Below are positions 29,796 to 36,630 of a stretch of DNA of 38,889 bases, piece after piece. Location: positions 1-38,889 of the IMG/VR virus record IMGVR_UViG_3300044643_002438, one strand, 5' to 3'. The translations under genes were made by a program, and so were the position numbers. Every line of letters starts with the position of its first letter. Position 1 is the first letter of the stretch. Below the pieces are notes generated by a model. The model was not told the DNA's origin, ran no database searches, and worked only from the letters and a program-made list of their open reading frames with translations. Source of the stretch: a virus.

Positions 29796-30197
29796 TCAGG
29801 TGATCCTCGCGCGCACGCAATCGGCCCAAGCCGAGAGGTTGGTCTGGTTGATCAGCATTAGAGCAGGGCGGCTGCCGATGTTGGTCTGATCAGAAAGGGT
29901 CGTGACGGTGGAAACGGTTGAGACGGTGGTGACCGTGCCGCTCTCCAACACCGCCGTCACGCGCTGGCGGCGCAGGGCGCTATCGTAGGTCGGCGGGCTG
30001 ATCGTTGCCTGCACCAACCGCCCCAGCAACTGCTCCGTGCGGTAGGAGATGACGGGCAGCGGGTTGGCCTCGGACGCATCCACAGCCGCGCCGTCTGCGC
30101 CGAACGTGACCTTGACGCGCTGGTGAAGGGCGCCGCCCACATTGTCGGCGGCGATGGTCGCGCCAGAACCGGGGGTGTAGCCGATGTTGTCGGACAT
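29796..30197 (-). CDS. Putative structural protein (133 aa)
   Basis: Short beta-rich protein: YTPGSGATIAADNVGGALHQ with RVKVTFGADGAAVDASEANP, then Thr/Val-rich VTTVSTVSTVTTLSDQTNIG. It resembles virion or fibre accessory proteins that accompany the 535-residue protein. No exact family. The ATG at 30197 lies 3 nt after the stop of the gene before it. Confidence 0.65.
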   Translation of the reverse strand: MSDNIGYTPGSGATIAADNVGGALHQRVKVTFGADGAAVDASEANPLPVISYRTEQLLGRLVQATISPPTYDSALRRQRVTAVLESGTVTTVSTVSTVTTLSDQTNIGSRPALMLINQTNLSAWADCVRARIT

Positions 30198-30200
30198 GGC

Positions 30201-30572
30201 TTAGGCCGCGCCCGGAATGCCGATGTCGAAGGCGCCGAGGCTGAACACGTTGCCGTTCGTCACCGCCTGCGAAGATGCGAGGTTCCCCGTCGCCAGCAGC
30301 CGGCTGTTCACCGTGTCCACGATGGCCCAATGGGTCGCCGTGCCGGTCGCCGTGACGTTGCCATCGCTGAACGCCGCCACCGTCACGCGGCGGCCCGAAG
30401 GCGTGCGCGTGGCCGGTGCGCCGATGCTCAAGGACGTCTTGTTGCCGAGCGACGCCGCGCCCGTCGCGGCGGCATAGGTCGTGGGTTCGCTGGAACAGAT
30501 GTCCAGCCGGTTCGCCTCCGTATCGAGCACATTCAGCCCGAGATCGAGGACGCGGTCAGCAATGAAAGGCAT
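30201..30572 (-). CDS. Putative structural protein (123 aa)
   Basis: The start MPFIADRVLDLGLNVLDTEA is followed by NRLDICSSEPTTYAAATG and by beta segments ending GNVFSLGAFDIGIPGAA. It resembles small proteins encoded next to fibre or decoration genes in several phages (from general recall). Its ATG overlaps the portal stop. Function unknown. Confidence 0.65.
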   Translation of the reverse strand: MPFIADRVLDLGLNVLDTEANRLDICSSEPTTYAAATGAASLGNKTSLSIGAPATRTPSGRRVTVAAFSDGNVTATGTATHWAIVDTVNSRLLATGNLASSQAVTNGNVFSLGAFDIGIPGAA

Positions 30573-32461
30573 CAGCGATACTCCACACCCGTCACGCGGT
30601 TCTGCGCGTCGCGCACCAGCACGCCCGTGCGGGGCTGCGCGGCGCGTTCCGCGGCGGCGGCCACGGACGCCGCAGCGGCTGCGATCTGTTCGGCGCTGCC
30701 GGCCAGCGCGGCGCGGCTGTCGCCCATGGCCAGGGCCACGCCATCCGCCGTCGCGCGCAGATCGCGCAGCGCCTCGGCATTCTCCGCCGTCGCGGCGCGG
30801 GCGGCCTCGGCCGCGGCTTCGGCGCTGGCCATGGCCGGGGCCAGTTCCGCGCGCAGGGCGGCGCCCATCTCATCCGACAGCACCACCTGGACCATGGCGG
30901 CGGCGGGATCGCGCGGCACGGCGGCGCCGGTGGCCGCGTCTGCGTCGAGCGGTGGGTCGCTGTCCGGAATACTGGCGCCTGCGGCTCGCGCCTGCGTCAG
31001 GCCAGCGTTGCTGACCTTGCGTGCATCGAAATCGAACACGCTGTTCGTTTCGTCGAAACGCTTATTCCATTTCACGATTTCCGCCAGTTGCTTTTCTGGA
31101 TCCAACCCCTGCGCCGCGACGGCATCGCCCCAGGTGCGGAGACCCATGCGAAGCATGGCCTTCTCGGCCAGCGCATCCTTCAGCGGGTCCACCATTTCGA
31201 AAGCCGGCGGGCCCCATTCGACCGGGTAGCCGCCTTCGCGCGGCGCCAGCACGCCCGCGCGCAGCGCGGCGGCAATCCAGGCGTCCCAGACCGGCTGGCA
31301 CCAGCGCGGGATCAGCAGCAGCCATTGGATCTGTTCCAGCCGCCGCTTGAAGGCCAGCCGCCCGGCGCGCAGGCTGCTGTAATTCGCCTGGGTCAGGTCG
31401 CCGGTCAGCAGGTCATAGGTGATGCCCCAGGCCGCCGCGATCGCGTGCAGCTGGTGCCGCGCCAGGTCCGAAAAGCCGCCGACGCCGGACGGCATGGCGA
31501 ATTTCACATCCTCGCCGGGCAGCAAGCGTTCCACCATGCCGGGGCTGAAGCTGCGGACGGGCTCGTTGCCGCCATCCGGCACGGCTTCCAGCGGGCCGCG
31601 CCCGGCGGGCTGGCCGGAGGTGACGAAGGCCGCGAGGCAGGCCTGGACCTTGGCCTGGTGCAAGGCCGCATCTTCCAGCTCGTCCAGGTCGCGCAGGCGC
31701 ATCAGGAAGGGCGCGAGGTCCGGCACGCCGCGCAGCTGGCCGGGGCGGTCCTGGCGGAACAGGTGCAGCACGGCATCGGCCGCATAGACGCGCACGCGGC
31801 CACGACGGCCGCCGAATTCCTCGCCCGGGTGTTCTTCCAGCAGGTGATAGGCCAGCGGCGCGCCGCCGGCCGACAGCTCGATCCCCTGGCGGATCCGGGT
31901 GCCGGATGCGGTGCCGCCTTCCAGGTCTTCTTCCAGCAGGTCGGCTTCGACGTTCTGCAGCAGCAGCGGCACGCGGATGTTGCGCCGGCGCATATCGGCC
32001 GGGCTGGCGGGCAGCTTCAGCGTCAGGGCTTCGCCATCCTGCGCCCGGGCGCGGGCCACCTGCGCCATCAGCCCGGCGAAATCCAGCCGGCCGCCGATGT
32101 CGCAGCCCTTGGCCCAGGCTTCGAATTCCGCATTCACCTGGCGGTCCAGATCCGCATCGCCGGTGCGGCTGCGCGGGGTGATGCCGTAGCCCACCTGGTA
32201 GGCCACGCTGAGATCCAGCCCCGCCGCCGCCCAGGCGTTGTTCCGCACCAGGTCCCGCGCGCGGTTCCGCAGTTCCACCAGCGCGCCTTCCACCTCGGCC
32301 TGCGGCCCGGTGCCATCCGCGCGCCAGCCCTGGGTGCGGCGGCTGCGCCGCGCGCCTTCGTAGCGCGCCTGCACTTCGAACAGCGCGGCGCGCTGCTGCG
32401 CCCGGCGCAAGGCCCAGCGCGGCGACAGCGTCGCGATCAGGGTGTCGAGCACGGCCATCAT
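30572..32461 (-). CDS. Phage portal protein, lambda family
   Basis: The 629-residue protein has the lambda gpB portal features: basic N-terminus (RRAQQRAALFEVQARYEGAR), ARDLVRNNAWAAAGLDLSVA, RTGDADLDRQVNAEFEAWAK, ARARAQDGEALTLKLPASPA, and the C-terminal helical barrel region. The portal forms the dodecameric DNA entry ring of the procapsid. It stands after the GpW-like gene, in the lambda order terminase-W-B. The start is either ATG 32461 (ATGA overlap, used) or the next ATG at 32458. It is somewhat longer than lambda gpB (533 residues), with an Ala-rich tail. Confidence 0.92.
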   Translation of the reverse strand: MMAVLDTLIATLSPRWALRRAQQRAALFEVQARYEGARRSRRTQGWRADGTGPQAEVEGALVELRNRARDLVRNNAWAAAGLDLSVAYQVGYGITPRSRTGDADLDRQVNAEFEAWAKGCDIGGRLDFAGLMAQVARARAQDGEALTLKLPASPADMRRRNIRVPLLLQNVEADLLEEDLEGGTASGTRIRQGIELSAGGAPLAYHLLEEHPGEEFGGRRGRVRVYAADAVLHLFRQDRPGQLRGVPDLAPFLMRLRDLDELEDAALHQAKVQACLAAFVTSGQPAGRGPLEAVPDGGNEPVRSFSPGMVERLLPGEDVKFAMPSGVGGFSDLARHQLHAIAAAWGITYDLLTGDLTQANYSSLRAGRLAFKRRLEQIQWLLLIPRWCQPVWDAWIAAALRAGVLAPREGGYPVEWGPPAFEMVDPLKDALAEKAMLRMGLRTWGDAVAAQGLDPEKQLAEIVKWNKRFDETNSVFDFDARKVSNAGLTQARAAGASIPDSDPPLDADAATGAAVPRDPAAAMVQVVLSDEMGAALRAELAPAMASAEAAAEAARAATAENAEALRDLRATADGVALAMGDSRAALAGSAEQIAAAAASVAAAAERAAQPRTGVLVRDAQNRVTGVEYR

Positions 32462-32652
32462 CCGCGCGCGAAGCTGGTGAAGGTGGTGCGCTGGAACGTC
32501 GCAGCCTGGACGCGGCCTTCCAGTTCGGCGGCGGCCTTCAGCAGCTGTTCGGGCGTCGCGTATTTCACCGTGCGGCCGTCCGCGAAGCGCACTTCCACGA
32601 CACCGCGGGCAGCGGAATCGCGCATCGCGTCGATGTCTGCCTGGGTGGGCAT
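32458..32652 (-). CDS. GpW-like head-tail joining protein
   Basis: The 64-residue product (MPTQADIDAMRDSAARGVVE, VRFADGRTVKYATPEQLLKA, AAELEGRVQAATFQRTTFTS) fits the lambda gpW family. It has a helix, a VRFADGRTVKYAT beta hairpin, a second helix and a basic tail. GpW seals DNA in the filled head and prepares for tail attachment. It lies immediately before the portal gene, as in lambda. Confidence 0.83.
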   Translation of the reverse strand: MPTQADIDAMRDSAARGVVEVRFADGRTVKYATPEQLLKAAAELEGRVQAATFQRTTFTSFARG

Positions 32653-32663
32653 GGGGATCTCCT

Positions 32664-33038
32664 TTAGGCCGCCACGGCAGCGGCCGGGACGCGCACGCGG
32701 AATCGATCGGCGGCAGCCATCGCGTTGAATTGCGTCATGGCGGCCTGGGCGTCGTCGAAGCTGACGAACCAGGCATCCTCACCGGAGACGGGCCGGTAAT
32801 TGGCCGCGTAGGTCACGGGGTGCGGCATGTTTTCCATGAGCGCCCACCCGCCGACCATGCCGACAACCGAATGACCGGATTCGGCCAGCCACGGAAAGAA
32901 CATCAGGCCCAGGCGGTGCCGCAGCGACGCGGGCCGAATGGCCCTTTCGCGCCCTGCCACCACCAACACCACGGCGAGGTTCCGTTGCAGCACCTGCGCG
33001 CCCGGCAGGTGGAGCTGGATGCGACCGCAATCGCTCAT
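32664..33038 (-). CDS. Hypothetical protein between terminase and GpW (124 aa)
   Basis: I used ATG 33038, 6 nt after GAGGAG; an in-frame ATG at 33044 is possible. The protein (CGRIQLHLPGAQVLQRNLAV, VLVVAGRERAIRPASLRHRL, LMFFPWLAESGHSVVGMVGG) is mixed alpha/beta, with a FVSFDDAQAAMTQFNAMAAA helix near the end. No recognised family; it interrupts the lambda-type order between terminase and GpW. Confidence 0.65.
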   Translation of the reverse strand: MSDCGRIQLHLPGAQVLQRNLAVVLVVAGRERAIRPASLRHRLGLMFFPWLAESGHSVVGMVGGWALMENMPHPVTYAANYRPVSGEDAWFVSFDDAQAAMTQFNAMAAADRFRVRVPAAAVAA

Positions 33039-33048
33039 CGGCATCTCC

Positions 33049-35088
33049 TCAGAACCAGTCGCGGCGGCGGTCGAACCAGCCGGCCTGGCCACCGCGCGCG
33101 GCGGCGGCCTGCGCCACGGCGGCGCGGTTGGCGGCTTCTGCCGCTTCCTCCGCCTTGCGGCGGGCGGCGGCTTCGGCTTCCGCCTTCAGGTCGGGGCCCA
33201 GCACCGCCAGCAGGTCGCCCTGCGCGGCTTCGGGCGGGGTCAGTCGTTCGGCGGCCAGGGCGGCCCAATCGGCGTCCGTCAGGCGATCGGCGTCGAAGCG
33301 GGCCAGGCCGCGGGCATAGACGGCCAGGTCGAATTGCTCGTTCGGGCCCAGCTTCTTCCAGACCGGCCGCTGCGTGCCGCCACGGATCTCCGTGACACAG
33401 GCCTCGGCGGTCAGGGACGCGAAGAAGGCGATATCCAGGCCGCGCGGGAAGCGCATGGCGCCGCGCGGCCAGGTGCCGCTGTTGGTGTCCGGGCCCTGCA
33501 CCGTCAGCGCCAGGGCGGTGGCCAGTTCGGACTTCAGGTCCCAGGTGCCGACAGGCCACAGCAGGACCTCGCCGATCTTCCGGCCGCCGGCGTCCACATC
33601 CTGCACCGTCGCGCTGCCCAGCGGCGGCAGGCCCCATTTCGGGCGGCCGTCGAGGGCCATGACCTGCGGGCGGCGCAGCGCGGCGTGGCGGCGGACGTAG
33701 CGATAGACCGCCTGGGTGCGGAAGCCGCTATCCACGCCCCAGCGTTCGGGCCGCCACTCGCGCCCCCAGGCATCGGGCCAGGACCGGGCCAGGATGGCGT
33801 CGTGGTCGTCCCACACCTGCGGCAGGTTGGTGTCGCCGATGATGATGCCGCCATCGATGTAGTACTGCGACATCTGCCGGTCGAAGCCGTAGACGGCCCA
33901 TTCCAGGCGTTCGCCCTGCACGTCCGTCGCGCCTTCCAGCCACAGCACGCCGGGCGGGATGCGGCCCAACGGGCGGTCTTCCGTGCGCTCTCTCAGGACC
34001 TCCGGTTTCGGCACATCCAGCGCGGGCTTGTAGGCCCGGCCCAGCCATTGCTGGCTGAAGGACTTGGCCTTGCCGGGATCCGCGCTGCTTTCCTCCGCCA
34101 GGCGCGCGACATGCGACCAGTCGGCGAAGGGGGAATAGAGGCCGTTCAGGCGGAAGCTCGGCTTGAAGCTGACCAGCTCGGGGCGTTCATGGTCCCAGGC
34201 GCCGTCGGCCAGCATGCGGCGCTTCGCGGCGTGGGGGATCAGCACGCCGCAGGCTTCGCAGGCGTAGGTGGCGGAGCCTGGATCGTTTGCCGTCCAGCGC
34301 AGCTGTTCGAATTGCAGTTCCTGGCGGTGGCCGCAGTCCGGGCACGGCACTAGGTAGCGGCCGCGGCTCCCGTCTTCCCACATCTGGGTGATGCGGCATC
34401 GGCCGCCGGGGCCGGGATCCCCGGCCTCGAGGCCGGGGGTGGAGACGGCGATGATCTTCTCTCGCCCCGTCCAGGCGATGGTGCGGGCTTCGGCCTGCGC
34501 GACGGGGTCGCCTCGGCCGCCGGCATCGGCGGGGAATTCCGCGACTTCGTCCATGACGATCACGCGGCGGGTGCGGGATTGCAGGCCCTTGGAGGAATTC
34601 GCGCCGGTCAGTTCCAGCACGCCGCCCGGGAACTTCTTCCGCATGATGGTGGAGCCGGTTTCGTCCCGCGACACCAGTTCGGACACGCGGGCCTTCACCG
34701 CGGGCGTGTTGGAGATCAGCGGGTCGAGCTTGTCCCGGTTGAAGTTCTTGGCTTCGTCGATGGTCGGCATCACCCACAGGATCGTGGCGGGTGTCTCGGC
34801 CATCATCTGGCCGACGGCGTTCAGCTCGGCTTGCGTCTTGCCACACTGCGCCCCGGCCAGCAGCACGACGCGGCGGGACGGGTGGTGCAGCGACATGCAC
34901 GCCATCGGGTCGCGCAGATACGGCGTGCGGTTCGTGTCCCAGCGGCCGGGGTTCGGGCCTTCTTCCTCGCCCAGAATGCGCTGGGCGTCGGCCCATTGGT
35001 CCACGGTGCGGCGGGGCGGGGGCTCCGTGCCGCGCGCCCAGGCGGCCTGGACGGCCGCCCTCGCGTCAGGCAGGCCCTCGAAGGGCAT
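33049..35088 (-). CDS. terL: Terminase large subunit (GpA family)
   Basis: The 679-residue protein carries the GpA-type ATPase: Walker A near residues 78-85 (LLAGAQCGKTQAE), Walker B near 175-182 (RRVIVMDEVAEF) and a zinc-ribbon-like Cys quartet (CPDC at 249-252 and CEAC at 277-280). A C-terminal endonuclease region ends in a long Ala/Glu-rich helix. It cuts concatemeric DNA at cos and pumps it into the head. It overlaps the small subunit gene by 23 nt. The GpA type suggests cohesive-end (cos) packaging. Confidence 0.95.
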   Translation of the reverse strand: MPFEGLPDARAAVQAAWARGTEPPPRRTVDQWADAQRILGEEEGPNPGRWDTNRTPYLRDPMACMSLHHPSRRVVLLAGAQCGKTQAELNAVGQMMAETPATILWVMPTIDEAKNFNRDKLDPLISNTPAVKARVSELVSRDETGSTIMRKKFPGGVLELTGANSSKGLQSRTRRVIVMDEVAEFPADAGGRGDPVAQAEARTIAWTGREKIIAVSTPGLEAGDPGPGGRCRITQMWEDGSRGRYLVPCPDCGHRQELQFEQLRWTANDPGSATYACEACGVLIPHAAKRRMLADGAWDHERPELVSFKPSFRLNGLYSPFADWSHVARLAEESSADPGKAKSFSQQWLGRAYKPALDVPKPEVLRERTEDRPLGRIPPGVLWLEGATDVQGERLEWAVYGFDRQMSQYYIDGGIIIGDTNLPQVWDDHDAILARSWPDAWGREWRPERWGVDSGFRTQAVYRYVRRHAALRRPQVMALDGRPKWGLPPLGSATVQDVDAGGRKIGEVLLWPVGTWDLKSELATALALTVQGPDTNSGTWPRGAMRFPRGLDIAFFASLTAEACVTEIRGGTQRPVWKKLGPNEQFDLAVYARGLARFDADRLTDADWAALAAERLTPPEAAQGDLLAVLGPDLKAEAEAAARRKAEEAAEAANRAAVAQAAAARGGQAGWFDRRRDWF

Positions 35089-35560
35089 TGTGCATCTCCG
35101 TCAGGGCGCGTTCCAGCGCCAGCACCAGGTGGCCGCGGATGGCGGCTTCGTCGGGCAGCAAGGCCAGCTCATGCGCGACCTGGTCGGGGACCATCAGGAT
35201 ACGGGCGCGCAGGTTACGGGCCAGGTCTTCCTGGGCGCGCTGGACATCCTCGCGGTCCAGCACCTCGCCGCGCTGTTTGGCCAGGGCAAGCTCGGCCAGC
35301 TGGGCGTCGGCGGCCATCTTGCGCGCCCGCTCGGCGGCCAGGACAGGGGCGTCGGGGTCGAAGGCGGCGGGGGCAGCGCGGGGCGCGGCCTTGCCGGTGG
35401 TTTGCAGCGCGGGATCCAGGCCGCCACGCAGGGCGCGGTAGTCGTCCAGCTCGACCAGCCCATCGGCGCCGACCAGCCCGGCGGCGCGCACCTGGCGCGA
35501 TACGGTGGACTTGTGGACGCCGCAGGCCGTGGCGATGGCCGTCACATTCATGCGGGGCAT
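35066..35560 (-). CDS. terS: Terminase small subunit (Nu1-like)
   Basis: The 164-residue product starts with a winged helix-turn-helix (MPRMNVTAIATACGVHKSTV, SRQVRAAGLVGADGLVELDD) like lambda Nu1. A helical region follows (AAERARKMAADAQLAELALA, REDVQRAQEDLARNLRARIL). It recognises the packaging site and recruits the large subunit. The start may be ATG 35560 or 35551. It opens the late operon; the non-coding region upstream is the likely cos. Confidence 0.88.
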   Translation of the reverse strand: MPRMNVTAIATACGVHKSTVSRQVRAAGLVGADGLVELDDYRALRGGLDPALQTTGKAAPRAAPAAFDPDAPVLAAERARKMAADAQLAELALAKQRGEVLDREDVQRAQEDLARNLRARILMVPDQVAHELALLPDEAAIRGHLVLALERALTEMHNALRGPA

Positions 35561-35753
35561 CTACGCAGCCCCGTTGCACGTTGCCGCAACAGTCGTTGCG
35601 ACGTTGCACCCTCTAGACCCCCCCTCACTACCTTTGTCCCGCAATGCTTCTCACCGTAATGGGCGAAGAGCAGGGGGGACCCGCGAGGGCGGAGGACTCG
35701 GCAAGCGATGTGCCAACTGGCCGGTGTCAAGGCCGAAATCGACATCCCCGCGC
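35561..35753. promoter_or_regulatory. Candidate cos / terminase-binding region with GTTGC cluster
   Basis: The gap upstream of terS holds five GTTGC/GCAAC pentamers within 35 bp: at 35573, 35580, 35586 (inverted), 35595 and 35603. A single TTTGTCCCGC (35633-35642) resembles the outer units of the array at 36414-36625. This is where lambda-like phages carry cos and Nu1-binding R sites. A late promoter may also lie here. No gene seen. Confidence 0.5.
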
Positions 35754-36389
35754 TCATACCGGCCCGAGCAGCGGCTGCAGCCGAGACGCCGGCACCCACA
35801 GCGGCAGCACGCATCCGTCGATCTCGACCCGCGCCTGCACCGCGCCATGCCGCCGCCGCACGTCCGAGACCGCGCCGACCTTGCCCGCCGCAGGCCCACC
35901 GACCAGCCGCACTTCCGCGCCGATGGCGACCAGCTCCGCGACAGGATCATGCACCGCCTGGATCTCCGCGCCGCGCCGCGCGATCGCGACGCGCAGCGCA
36001 TCGAGCATCCGTTCCGGCACCGGCGTCGGCCGCAGAGGGTCCGACAAGTACAGCACGCCGCGATCCCGCACCGGATGCAGGCGATTGATCGCCCCCCAGC
36101 CATCAGCGACCACATCAAATGCGGCGAACAGGTAGGGCGCGCAAAGCGGCCGGAGTTCAAGGCCACCCGTCGGCAGCAGCACCGGCACCATCGGCAGGAA
36201 GGTCGCGAAGCCCAGCGCCTGGATGGCCAGCGCGGCGACCTGTTCCTGACGGTTCTTGGCAGCCACCGCATACCAGCGCCGGCCGCCCATGCTCCCGCAG
36301 TCCGCAGGGTTGAGCCCTTGGACCGCTGGTGCAACGGATGCCCGATTCGGAACCGTTTCGTCAAGCGCCATGTTCATGCCCCCGCGCAT
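35754..36389 (-). CDS. NusG-like transcription antitermination factor
   Basis: The 211-residue protein has a NusG N-terminal (NGN) domain at about 38-115: RRWYAVAAKNRQEQVAALAI, QALGFATFLPMVPVLL, RPLCAPYLFAAFDVV, and NRLHPVRDRGVLYLS. A C-terminal KOW-like stretch at about 158-192 reads AEVRLVGGPAAGKVGAVSDV. NusG paralogues such as RfaH bind RNA polymerase and suppress pausing and termination. Located between the replication ATPase and terminase, it is a good candidate activator of the long late operon. The start is uncertain: ATG 36389 (used), 36377 and 36371 are all in frame, each with a weak ribosome site. Confidence 0.83.
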   Translation of the reverse strand: MRGGMNMALDETVPNRASVAPAVQGLNPADCGSMGGRRWYAVAAKNRQEQVAALAIQALGFATFLPMVPVLLPTGGLELRPLCAPYLFAAFDVVADGWGAINRLHPVRDRGVLYLSDPLRPTPVPERMLDALRVAIARRGAEIQAVHDPVAELVAIGAEVRLVGGPAAGKVGAVSDVRRRHGAVQARVEIDGCVLPLWVPASRLQPLLGPV

Positions 36390-36413
36390 CGCCTTGAACC
36401 TCGCCGAACCGCC

Positions 36414-36625
36414 TGTCCCGCCAATGTCCCGTCTTTGTCCCGCCCTAACCCTATGAATTCATTCAGTTGGGACAAATGGGACAAATGGGACACAACAAAG
36501 GCCCGACATGCACGCGCCTGCGCGCACATATGGGCCCCTTTTCGCCTGTCCCATTTGTCCCATTTGTCCCAACGCAATCGGATCAATGACTTACGGCGGG
36601 ACAATCGCGGGACAATCGCGGGACA
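36414..36625. repeat. Dyad-symmetric array of twelve GGGACA hexamers (origin candidate)
   Basis: Four groups of three hexamers. TGTCCC at 36414, 36425 and 36436 (11-nt period). GGGACA at 36469, 36478 and 36487 (9-nt period). TGTCCC at 36547, 36556 and 36565 (9-nt period). GGGACA at 36598, 36609 and 36620 (11-nt period). All twelve are placed symmetrically about 36519.5. The inner groups form a 27-bp perfect inverted repeat (36466-36492 with 36547-36573). The centre is a GC-rich imperfect palindrome flanked by GGCCC and GGGCC. It lies in the non-coding gap just after the replication ATPase gene, as expected of an iteron origin. Confidence 0.85.
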
Positions 36626-36630
36626 AACCC

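Noticed and set aside
36414-36625. CRISPR array
   Set aside because: The repeats are 6-10 bp, change orientation and have 9- or 11-nt periods, with no unique spacers of CRISPR length.
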